Positions 1-6,878 of a stretch of DNA of 10,018 nt are shown piece after piece (positions within the stretch are counted from its first letter, which is position 1; the number at the start of each line of letters is the position of its first letter). The DNA comes from CAZXEU01 sp964639665 (GTDB taxonomy: Bacteria > Bacteroidota > Rhodothermia > Rhodothermales > Bin80): the NCBI GenBank assembly GCA_964639665.1, contig CAZXEU010000087.1, positions 1-10,018 of the forward strand. Direction: 5' to 3'. Both the position numbers and the translations under genes were made by a program. A model generated the notes under the pieces. The model was not told where the DNA came from, did not search any database, and worked only from the letters and a program-made list of their open reading frames with translations.

Positions 1-34
1 GGCCATCATGGCTCGCAACAAGAATGGCTTCCAT
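1..34 (-). CDS. Possible start of a minus-strand gene running off the window (11 codons)
   Basis: An ATG at 34-32 on the minus strand opens a reading frame that is still open at base 1 and reads MEAILVASHDG. The hydrophobic stretch AILVA right after the start resembles the first beta-strand of many Rossmann-like or universal-stress-type folds, but eleven residues do not identify a family. It lies 112 bases downstream of the mutS2 stop on the same strand and has a weak promoter-like match in front. No ribosome binding site is visible, which is also true of the other genes here. It could equally be chance, so the call is tentative. Confidence 0.25.
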   Translation of the reverse strand, partial: MEAILVASHDG

Positions 35-59
35 CGGTGGCGTACGCGCAAACGGAAGA

Positions 60-90
60 ACCTGGTATCCCCGCAGTACGATCCGACAAA
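60..90 (-). promoter_or_regulatory. Weak Bacteroidota-type promoter match before the partial minus-strand ORF
   Basis: Read on the minus strand, TTTG (90-87) is followed after 19 bases by TACCAGGT (67-60). This compares with the Bacteroidota pattern of TTTG near -33 and TAnnTTTG near -7. The spacing fits, but the -7 box matches only at its TA and at one or two T/G positions. It would place transcription start shortly before the ATG at 34. The match could be accidental. Confidence 0.2.
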
Positions 91-104
91 ACCGGCCGGC
101 ACAG

Positions 105-135
105 GCAACCCGGGACCGGGGCCGGGCTCGGTTGC
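105..135 (-). terminator. Imperfect hairpin downstream of mutS2, possible terminator
   Basis: The arms GCAAC (105-109) and GTTGC (131-135) are complementary and enclose CCGG pairs and a GC-rich loop, 11 bases past the mutS2 stop on the minus strand. A short run of four T follows on the minus strand at 91-88, separated from the stem by about 13 bases. That is too far for a classical rho-independent terminator, so the terminator role is only a suggestion. Confidence 0.25.
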
Positions 136-146
136 AGGCCCACCAG

Positions 147-2357
147 TCAGGCCAGCCCGACGCGGGTTAGCCCGGTATTGCCGGGCATGGAAGCGAAGTC
201 TGCCACGCCGGTTGCCGCGTCCAGATACGCATGAATAGCCTCTCTCAACGCGCCCGTACCCTTGCCATGGACAATGTCGACGGAAGGCCTTCCCGCCGCA
301 ATCGCTTGGTCAATAGTCTGCTCCACGGCGCTCAGTGCCTCGCTAACCCGAAGTCCTCTCAGGTCCACTGACGCCGGCGCATCCTTGCCATAATCGGAAG
401 CTGGCCGCATCTTGCGCACGCGCTTTGATCCTGACCGGCCAAGGCGGTGCATGCCGACCTGCACGCGCATGGAGCCGAAGGCGACTACGGCACGCTTGCC
501 ATCTATCTCCAGCACCTCTCCGACTGCCGCCCCGCCGTCCATGACCACCCGGTCACCCGGGCGAAATCGCGCCGCTCCCGCCGGTCTGTCCACGGCCCGG
601 CCGGCTGCCTCGGTCCGCTGTCTTCGTCGCGCGTCGCCTTTTCGAACCGTGGCGTCGGCTTCAGCTTTCTTTCGCCTGGTCTGCGCGGCGGGCGACTTGC
701 CACGGCGGCGGTCGTCCTGTGCGGGCTGCGGCGGACGCTCAAGGCGCTCTCGCAGAGCCTGGTTCCGCTCTTCGAACGTGGCCATGAGGCGTGCCAGCTC
801 CGCGCCCTCCGTGCCCATGAGCGCACGCGCCCGCTCGAGCACCTCCGGCTCCAGGTCCAGCCGGGCCGCGATCGCGAAAGCATAGGAGGAGCCGGGAACC
901 CCCTGCCTGAACCGAAAGGTCGGCTCAAGCGTCCTCAGGTCGAATTCCATCGAGCCGTTTTCGACGCCCTCGGCGTCGTGCGCAAAGGCCTTCAGCGTAC
1001 CGTGGTGCGTGGTGACGACGGTCCGGGCCCCGGCAGCGGTCAGGTGCTCCAGCGTCGCCTGGGCAAGGGCGGCTCCCTCCGCAGGATCGGTACCCGTGCC
1101 GATCTCGTCCACGAGCACCAGCGTGTCCGGACCAGCCGCACCCAGCATGCGCCGCAGGCCCTGTATGCGCGAGCTGAACGTCGACAGGTCGTTTTCGATA
1201 GACTGCTCGTCCCCTATTTCCACGAGAATCTGACGGAAAGCAAAAAAGCTCGACGCCGGATGCACGGGAACCGGCATGCCGTATTGCAGCATCAGCGACA
1301 GGAGCCCGACGGTCTTCATGGCCACGGTCTTGCCCCCCGCGTTCGGCCCCGTGATCACCAGCGAGACGGCCTCCCGCCCAATTTCCAGATCCAGCGGGAT
1401 CACGTCGTCGCCCTGGTACAATAGCAGTACCGGATTGCGACCCGCCCGGATATCCACGATGCCCTCGTCGTTGAAGCCCGGAATGCCGGCGTTCATGCGT
1501 GTCGCCAGCTGCGCCTTCGCCTGCAGCACGTCTATGCGCGCCATGCAGGCAAGGTTCGCCTCAAGCGTGCTCTGCTCCTGCCGGACGCATGCGGTAGCCT
1601 CTCTAAGGATGCGCTCTACCTCGCGCCGCTCCTCTGCCTCCAGGATCCGTAATTCGTTATTGAGTTCCAGGCAGGCCTCCGGTTCGAGGTAAACCGTCTG
1701 ACCCGTGGCGGACGTGTCGTGTACAAAGCCGCGAATCTTGCGCTTGGCTTCGGCACGCAGGGGAATTACCATGCGCCCTGCGCGCACCGTGGGCTGCATT
1801 TCGGTGGCATACCCCCTTGCATGGGCCTGCGTCAGCACCTGGCGCAGTCGCTGCCTGAGGGTTTCCTGCCGCATGGGAATCAGGCGGCGAAGCCGGCGCA
1901 GCTCCGTCGAGGCATTGTCGCGCACGTTGCCGTCTCCGTCCACGATGCCTTCCAGATACTGCTCCAACTCCGGCAGGGCCGTCAAGCGGCGCACCAGCCG
2001 GGACATGGCCGGGTAACTCTCGCGGCCGAAGTAGCCCTTCAGGCGACGCATGCAGGCACACGCGTTCTGTACGGCCAGAAGGTCTTCCGCCGGGATGAGG
2101 GCCATCTCGGCAGAGGCGCGGCGCACGGGCTCGCGCACGTCCAGGAAACCGGCAAACGGCAGCGGGGCTCCGTGCTGCAATGCAGCCTGGAATTCCTCCA
2201 CCCTGACCAGCTCGGCCATGATATCCGCCGGCACATGCATCGGCCGCAAACGGTCCAGCAGGCCACGTCCGAGAGTGTTCAGCATCAGGTCCCTAACTTG
2301 CGCGCGGACTATGCCGAAGCCTACCTTTTCCTCAGCCTTGGACTGGATGTTCTGCAC
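147..2357 (-). CDS. mutS2: MutS2 family DNA/ribosome-associated ATPase with Smr nuclease domain
   Basis: MutS2 proteins are ABC-type ATPases related to mismatch-repair MutS. In other bacteria they suppress recombination or act on collided ribosomes, with the C-terminal Smr domain as nuclease. Visible here are the N-terminal core and clamp-like helices (about 1-320), Walker A GPNAGGKT at 337-344, Walker B LVLVDEIGTGTDP with Asp-Glu at 417-418, a switch-like TTHHGTLK after it, a KOW-like beta segment starting near 598 (FRPGDRVVMDGG), and an Smr domain from about 662 with DLRG (665-668) and HGKGTG (697-702). The GTG at 2357 gives 736 residues and places the conserved KVGF start of the family at residues 11-14. 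An in-frame ATG at 2459 would add 34 residues that look unlike the family. The linker between the ATPase and KOW parts (about 545-597) is short and rich in Arg, Gln and Pro rather than a long coiled coil. The gene is intact and diverges from the DUF885 gene. Confidence 0.94.
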   Translation of the reverse strand: MQNIQSKAEEKVGFGIVRAQVRDLMLNTLGRGLLDRLRPMHVPADIMAELVRVEEFQAALQHGAPLPFAGFLDVREPVRRASAEMALIPAEDLLAVQNACACMRRLKGYFGRESYPAMSRLVRRLTALPELEQYLEGIVDGDGNVRDNASTELRRLRRLIPMRQETLRQRLRQVLTQAHARGYATEMQPTVRAGRMVIPLRAEAKRKIRGFVHDTSATGQTVYLEPEACLELNNELRILEAEERREVERILREATACVRQEQSTLEANLACMARIDVLQAKAQLATRMNAGIPGFNDEGIVDIRAGRNPVLLLYQGDDVIPLDLEIGREAVSLVITGPNAGGKTVAMKTVGLLSLMLQYGMPVPVHPASSFFAFRQILVEIGDEQSIENDLSTFSSRIQGLRRMLGAAGPDTLVLVDEIGTGTDPAEGAALAQATLEHLTAAGARTVVTTHHGTLKAFAHDAEGVENGSMEFDLRTLEPTFRFRQGVPGSSYAFAIAARLDLEPEVLERARALMGTEGAELARLMATFEERNQALRERLERPPQPAQDDRRRGKSPAAQTRRKKAEADATVRKGDARRRQRTEAAGRAVDRPAGAARFRPGDRVVMDGGAAVGEVLEIDGKRAVVAFGSMRVQVGMHRLGRSGSKRVRKMRPASDYGKDAPASVDLRGLRVSEALSAVEQTIDQAIAAGRPSVDIVHGKGTGALREAIHAYLDAATGVADFASMPGNTGLTRVGLA

Positions 2358-2471
2358 GCCGGATACGGACCGTAAACGGGGGCTTGTATACGGGGCGCCC
2401 TGAGTGGATCCGCTACTCGCCTGGCAGCGCCTCCCTCCGGGACACGGCCCGTCAAACATGCCGGTACCGCA
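2358..2471. promoter_or_regulatory. Divergent intergenic region between mutS2 and the DUF885 gene
   Basis: These 114 bases must carry or follow the promoters of both flanking genes if the GTG start of mutS2 is right. A TATACA is present on the minus strand at 2390-2385, about 27 bases before the mutS2 start, but no good -35 partner is seen. No convincing TTTG/TAnnTTTG pair is found on either strand. A five-codon reading frame (ATG at 2458, ending in TGA that overlaps the DUF885 ATG as AATGA) is probably chance. No Shine-Dalgarno sequence precedes either gene. Confidence 0.3.
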
Positions 2472-4121
2472 ATGAGATTCCTGATTGCCCTTCTGCTGCT
2501 GCCCCTTTTTTCGCGGTGCTCTCCGCCGGATGAGCCGTCGGCGGGACTGCCCGCCGACGTGCCGCTGTCGCACGACGACCTGGAAGACTTCTTCTTTGCA
2601 TGGCGCGCCTTCCAGGCACCTCCGTTGGCGGACGGGGTGCCCGACTACTCGGCGGGCGCCATGGCCGTTCAGCACGAAGCCCTGGACGGCTGGCAGCAGG
2701 CACTTGCCTCGATCGACACGACAGGCTGGCCCATTGCCGACCAGGTAGACTGGTACCTGGTCTGGGCAGAAATGAACGGGCTGGATTTCGAACACCGGGT
2801 AACGCGTCCTTGGGCAAACGACCCCGCCTTTTACGTGTGGTTCTATCCCTCTCCGACCGACGTGCCCGAACGCGAGGGCCCGACCATCCACGGCGCCATA
2901 GAACTGCCCAACTACGCTCAGCCGCTCTCCGGTGAAGATGCCATGGAAATCGCGCAGCGGCTCCGGCTCGCCCCGCGGCTCTATGCCACCGCCCGCGAGA
3001 ATCTGACCGGCACCGGACGCGATTTCTGGCATTCGTCTGTGCGGTCATTGCAGGAGCAAGGCGGAGATCTGGGGACGTTTGCCGAACGCGTCCTTGAGCT
3101 ACACCCGGATCTTGCCGCTGCCGCGGGCGAGGCACGCGAGGCGTCTGACGAATTCGCCGCCTGGGTCGAAGAGCAGCTGCCGCAAAAGACCGGCCTGTCG
3201 GGCATCGGCAAAGAGGCCTATACCTGGAATCTGAAAAAGGTGCACCTGCTCCCGTACACATGGGAAGAAGAGGTCACGCTCATGTGGCGCGAGCTCGCCC
3301 GCGCCCATGCATCGCTGCGCCTGGAAGAGCACCGCAACCGGGAATTGCCCGTCCTTGAGCGGATCGCGTCTGCAGACGACTACGACCGGCTGCTTAATGA
3401 AGCGGTATCGGAGTACATGGACTTCCTGGAAGAAGACCAGATCCTGCCCATCAAGCCGTACATGGACGCGGCCCTCCGGGCAAGGATCGGCGCATTCATT
3501 CCCGCCGAGGGACTGCGCGGGTTTTTCTCCGAAATCACCTACCGCGATCCCGTTGTGATGCGCACCCACCACTACCACTGGTTTGATCTGGCCCGAATGC
3601 GCGACGAACCTCATGAGAGCCGCATTCGGCAGACGCCGCTGCTGTACAACATCTTTGACGGCCGTGCCGAAGGGATGGCCACCGGCATGGAAGAAATGAT
3701 GATGCATGCCGGGCTCTTCGACGACAGGCCGCGGGCACGGGAACTGGTCTGGATTCTGCTTGCCCAGCGGGCTGCGCGCGGCCTGGGCGGACTCTACCAG
3801 CACGGCCTGGAAATGTCCTTCGACGAGGCCACGCAGTTTGCGTCAAAGTGGACGCCCTGGGGCCTGCTGCCCGCCGACGGGGCCACCATTCAGGGCGAAG
3901 AGCAATTCTATCTCCAGCAGCCGGCCTACGGCACGAGCTACGTGATCGGCAAAATCGAAATCGAACACCTGATCGCCGAGTATGCCCGGCAGCGCGGCGG
4001 CGATTTCAACCTGTCGCAGTTCATGGACGATGTAAACGGCACGGGCGTCATTCCCGTCTCGCTGATCTACTGGGAACTGACGGGAGACAAGTCCATGCTG
4101 GAGCGCGCAATCGGGCCCTGA
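2472..4121 (+). CDS. Exported DUF885-family protein (divergent subtype)
   Basis: The 549-residue product begins with a hydrophobic export segment (residues 2-14). A Cys follows at 16, but the preceding FSR is not a good lipobox, so lipoprotein status is doubtful. The body fits DUF885, an alpha-helical family placed among metallopeptidase-like proteins: GKEAYTW plus HLLPYTWEE (246-264), THHYHWFDLARM (365-376), RAEGMATGMEEMMMHAGL (398-415), and the C-terminal YGTSYVIGK (486-494) that matches the family's usual tyrosine-rich GK segment. The HE-x-x-PGHH motif typical of better-known members is not visible. The His-rich THHYHWFD sits near the expected place, and EGMATGMEE seems to replace the common EGWALYAE. 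It may therefore use other ligands or lack peptidase activity. The ATG is the only good start before the signal segment. The next gene starts 34 bases later, so they are probably co-transcribed. Substrate unknown. Confidence 0.87.
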   Translation: MRFLIALLLLPLFSRCSPPDEPSAGLPADVPLSHDDLEDFFFAWRAFQAPPLADGVPDYSAGAMAVQHEALDGWQQALASIDTTGWPIADQVDWYLVWAEMNGLDFEHRVTRPWANDPAFYVWFYPSPTDVPEREGPTIHGAIELPNYAQPLSGEDAMEIAQRLRLAPRLYATARENLTGTGRDFWHSSVRSLQEQGGDLGTFAERVLELHPDLAAAAGEAREASDEFAAWVEEQLPQKTGLSGIGKEAYTWNLKKVHLLPYTWEEEVTLMWRELARAHASLRLEEHRNRELPVLERIASADDYDRLLNEAVSEYMDFLEEDQILPIKPYMDAALRARIGAFIPAEGLRGFFSEITYRDPVVMRTHHYHWFDLARMRDEPHESRIRQTPLLYNIFDGRAEGMATGMEEMMMHAGLFDDRPRARELVWILLAQRAARGLGGLYQHGLEMSFDEATQFASKWTPWGLLPADGATIQGEEQFYLQQPAYGTSYVIGKIEIEHLIAEYARQRGGDFNLSQFMDDVNGTGVIPVSLIYWELTGDKSMLERAIGP

Positions 4122-4155
4122 CGGGCCGGCATTACACTACTCCATTTCCGCCGCC

Positions 4156-6654
4156 ATGCATTATTCGCCAGGTCGTTACCGTCACCCGCACCGGATACCA
4201 CCGGCTGCAGCAGCCAATCGGGCCCGGGGCGCACATGTACTCATTCTGGTCATCGCCCTGTCCGCAGCCGCCGTCGCCGAGGCCCGGCAGACAGGCTTTG
4301 GCAGCTCCGTAGCAATTGCGGCAGAGATGGTGGCGGTCGGCAAAACCGTGACTGCAGACGCGCCCGGAGAAGTGTACGTATTCAGCCGCAACGCCGAGGG
4401 CACATGGGTTGAGCACCAGCGGCTGTCAGCATCGGATGCCGCAGCGGAACCCGATCACTTCGGACGTGCCCTCGCAGGGAGTACGGGGAGGCTTTTTGTG
4501 GGGGCCACGGGTAGCGAAGCGGCGCGCGGAGCGGTATACGTCTATGTATTGCGGCAAGAGAGATGGGTCCGGGTAGCCAGGCTTGCCGCCGGCGATGCGG
4601 AGACCTGGCGACGGTTTGGAACCAGCGTGGCCGCGGATGGCCCGTGGCTTATGGTCAGTGCGGCCGGTGCCTCCGCCATGGACGATGCCGTCTTCATATT
4701 CAGACAGGGGGAGAGCGAGGCGGACTGGAGGGAGCACTCGGTGTTTCGGGCCCGCGATTTCCGTGCGGATCCCGGCATCGATACCCGGTGGCAGACCGCC
4801 TGGCAGGCGGATTCGCTGTCGACGCTCGGCTTTGGCGCCTCCATCGCCATCTCCGGCACCACGGCCGCCATCGCCACGCCGATTCTCGGAGGCAGTGCCG
4901 TCGTGCTGTCCTACCATGCCGACACGGATGCATGGATAGCAGAGGAGCACATTTCCGTGGACGACCTGCCGCTTGCCGCCAGATTCGGGTACGCAATCGC
5001 GGCGCAGAGCGGGGAAATCTTTGTCGGTGCACCGGGTTTTGAAGACGAACGCGGCGCGATCTTCCGGTTCGGGCACAACCTGGACCTGGGAGCGTGGCAG
5101 CTCAGGCAGCGCTTTGCCGCATCCGGCCCCTCGCAGGCACCCGGCGGCCTGGGGTCGGCGCTGGCCGCCCATGGCGGCAGCCTGCTGAGCGGCGCCCCGC
5201 TTCAGGACTCGGCGATGGGGACGGCGTACCTGTTTGAGCGCGGAGCTACCGGAGACTGGCAGTTGGCGGACCAGGTGCGTCCACGGGACGCAGACCGCGA
5301 GTTGCTTACTGTCATGGGACTTGGCTGGGCCGTGGACATGAGCGACGAGATCATTGTCGCAGGCGCGCCGAATGCCGACTACTGGACCGGAAAGGCCTAC
5401 GCATTCGAGCGTGCAGCCGGACGCTTCGAGGAGCGGGGCGCACTGGTGAGCGAGCTCATCAGGCCGGCATCCATCACGGGCCAAGGAGTGGGCTGCGAGG
5501 ATGGACTGGCCGCCATCTTCGGCTGCGACGAAGTCGATCTACTGTCCTTTGTATCGACCGAAGACCTGGGCGGGCAGCGGGGAGTCGTGGTCAACGACGT
5601 CTGGGGGTGGACCGACCCCGAGACTGGCGACGAATGGGCCCTGGTAGGCCGCATAGATGGCACGTCCTTTGTAAGGGTGACGGACCCGCTCAATCCCGTG
5701 CTGGTAGGCAACCTGCCCAAGACTCCGGGCGCGGGTACCACCATCTGGCGAGATGTCAAGGTATACCGCGACCACGCGTTCGTGGTCTCCGACGCCGTCG
5801 GCGCGCACGGCATGCAGGTCTTCGACCTGAGGCAGATTCGATCCGTAGAGTCTCCCCCCGTGTCGTTTGAGCCCACCGGCCTGTACAGGCGCATTGCCAG
5901 CGCGCACAACCTTGCCATCAACGAGCAAACCGGGTTTGCCTACTCGACAGGGGGCAGCGAGGGCGGCGAGACATGCGGTGGCGGTCTGCACATGATTGAC
6001 ATACGGAATCCCGCCGAACCGCAGTTTGCAGGGTGCTTTGCAGATAATGCCACCGGCCTGACCGGACCCGGCTATTCCCACGACGCGCAGTGCGTCGTGT
6101 ACGAGGGGCCGGATGCCGACTACCGTGGCCGCGAAATCTGCTTCAGCTCGAATGAGACGGCGCTGAGCGTGGTTGACGTGACCGACAAGAACCAGCCCGT
6201 CGGTCTCGCCAACGCCACATATCCCAATGCCGCGTACGCCCACCAGGGCTGGCTGACCGGCGACCACAGGTACTTCTACATGAATGACGAGCTGGACGAG
6301 ATCCAGGGCACCACCCATGGCAGGCGCACGCTGATCTGGGATGCGGCGGACCTGGACGACCCGTTTCTGGCTCAGGAGTACGTGTCCGAGGGCCTGACCA
6401 GCGACCACAACCTGTATATCCGGGGCGATATCATGTACCAGTCCAATTTTCAGAGTGGCCTGCACGTCCTGGACATCACCGACCCTCTGCATCCCGTGGA
6501 GATCGGCTCATTCGATACGGTGCCGCAGGGAGATAACCTGCCAGGCTACGGAGGGTCGTGGAGCAACTACCCGTTCTTCGAAAGCGGCATCATACTGGTA
6601 ACGAGCCGCGACGAGGGCCTGTTCATCCTGAGAAGGCGCGGCGTGGACACGTAG
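4156..6654 (+). CDS. Exported two-propeller protein: FG-GAP repeats plus choice-of-anchor B (LVIVD) domain
   Basis: The 832-residue product has a basic n-region of about 27 residues, a hydrophobic segment (28-41) and an AEA cleavage site after residue 43. Seven FG-GAP-type repeats follow, with the FG or LG of each at 48, 102, 154, 226, 277, 332 and 389. Most end in a pattern like YVFxR...GxW, as in FG-GAP_2 repeats, so a seven-bladed beta-propeller is likely. Cys447 and Cys457 lead into the choice-of-anchor B domain (about 457-832), marked by VNDVWGWTDPETG, DGTSFVRVTDPLNPV, HGMQVFDLRQ, TCGGGLHMIDI, SHDAQC, HQGWL, DHRYFYMND and DHNLYI; these are LVIVD-like blades. Conserved His at 584, 642, 696 and 751 open consecutive blades. 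The protein stops seven residues after the final GLFIL strand, so no LPXTG, PEP-CTERM or type IX sorting domain is present. The ATG is the only usual start codon before the signal segment. Function unknown; binding or an unrecognised enzyme activity are both possible. Confidence 0.92.
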   Translation: MHYSPGRYRHPHRIPPAAAANRARGAHVLILVIALSAAAVAEARQTGFGSSVAIAAEMVAVGKTVTADAPGEVYVFSRNAEGTWVEHQRLSASDAAAEPDHFGRALAGSTGRLFVGATGSEAARGAVYVYVLRQERWVRVARLAAGDAETWRRFGTSVAADGPWLMVSAAGASAMDDAVFIFRQGESEADWREHSVFRARDFRADPGIDTRWQTAWQADSLSTLGFGASIAISGTTAAIATPILGGSAVVLSYHADTDAWIAEEHISVDDLPLAARFGYAIAAQSGEIFVGAPGFEDERGAIFRFGHNLDLGAWQLRQRFAASGPSQAPGGLGSALAAHGGSLLSGAPLQDSAMGTAYLFERGATGDWQLADQVRPRDADRELLTVMGLGWAVDMSDEIIVAGAPNADYWTGKAYAFERAAGRFEERGALVSELIRPASITGQGVGCEDGLAAIFGCDEVDLLSFVSTEDLGGQRGVVVNDVWGWTDPETGDEWALVGRIDGTSFVRVTDPLNPVLVGNLPKTPGAGTTIWRDVKVYRDHAFVVSDAVGAHGMQVFDLRQIRSVESPPVSFEPTGLYRRIASAHNLAINEQTGFAYSTGGSEGGETCGGGLHMIDIRNPAEPQFAGCFADNATGLTGPGYSHDAQCVVYEGPDADYRGREICFSSNETALSVVDVTDKNQPVGLANATYPNAAYAHQGWLTGDHRYFYMNDELDEIQGTTHGRRTLIWDAADLDDPFLAQEYVSEGLTSDHNLYIRGDIMYQSNFQSGLHVLDITDPLHPVEIGSFDTVPQGDNLPGYGGSWSNYPFFESGIILVTSRDEGLFILRRRGVDT

Positions 6655-6878
6655 CGGCCGGCTGACAGACGTGGTGCGAAACGCCCTGCGCACGCCGGGG
6701 ACGGCCCGGGCGCCCGATGATGCACTGCGCGCAAGGCTTGCTTTCCGGGTCTCGCGCACCGCTGCCTGACTGGAATTTCTGTCCCCAAATCTGTTCCTTT
6801 CCTGCACGGCTGCCTTGCCGCCTTGCCGCCTTTGGCGGCCCGGTGCCCGCAGCCTCGGGGTCCGACACCTAATCCGCC
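6655..6878. other. Intergenic region of 224 bases before the TPR gene
   Basis: No coding region is supported here. It contains a 10-base palindrome CGGGCGCCCG (6707-6716) without a following T run, a pyrimidine-rich stretch around 6776-6806, and the hairpin described at 6808-6854. No clear promoter box is seen on either strand. The length suggests that the TPR gene may have its own promoter or a structured leader, or that transcription of the preceding gene ends here. Confidence 0.4.
6808..6854 (+). repeat. Hairpin with short direct repeat upstream of the TPR gene
   Basis: GCCGCC (6825-6830) and GGCGGC (6834-6839) form a tight stem with a TTT loop. The flanking GGCTGC (6808-6813) and GCAGCC (6849-6854) can pair outside it. 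The left arm contains two copies of CCTTGCCG in tandem (6814-6829). No T run follows on either strand, so a rho-independent terminator is unlikely; a leader structure or replication-slippage product are alternatives. It ends 24 bases before the TPR start codon. Confidence 0.35.

Noticed and set aside
8..238. Plus-strand open frame of 76 codons at the window start
   Set aside because: It overlaps the conserved 3' end of mutS2, and its product is basic and low in complexity with no start context support.
447..1424. Plus-strand open frame of 325 codons inside mutS2
   Set aside because: It lies antisense to the Walker, KOW and Smr parts of mutS2, and its translation is Arg/Gly-rich without family features.
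2458..2475. Five-codon reading frame (ATG to TGA) overlapping the DUF885 start codon
   Set aside because: A translationally coupled leader peptide would be possible, but the frame is too short to separate from chance and has no ribosome binding site.
2358..3032. N-terminal extension of the mutS2 frame to an ATG at 3032
   Set aside because: The extra 225 residues run antisense through the start of the DUF885 gene and resemble no MutS2 N-terminus; family homology begins at about residue 11 after the GTG at 2357.
2452..3261. Minus-strand open frame of 269 codons over the DUF885 gene
   Set aside because: Composition is Arg/Pro-rich and shadow-like, and the plus-strand frame has recognisable DUF885 motifs and an export signal.
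6655..6878. Possible small gene or RNA in the 224-base gap
   Set aside because: Frames there are only continuations of shadows from neighbouring genes; no conserved RNA structure that I recognise was seen apart from the hairpin already listed.
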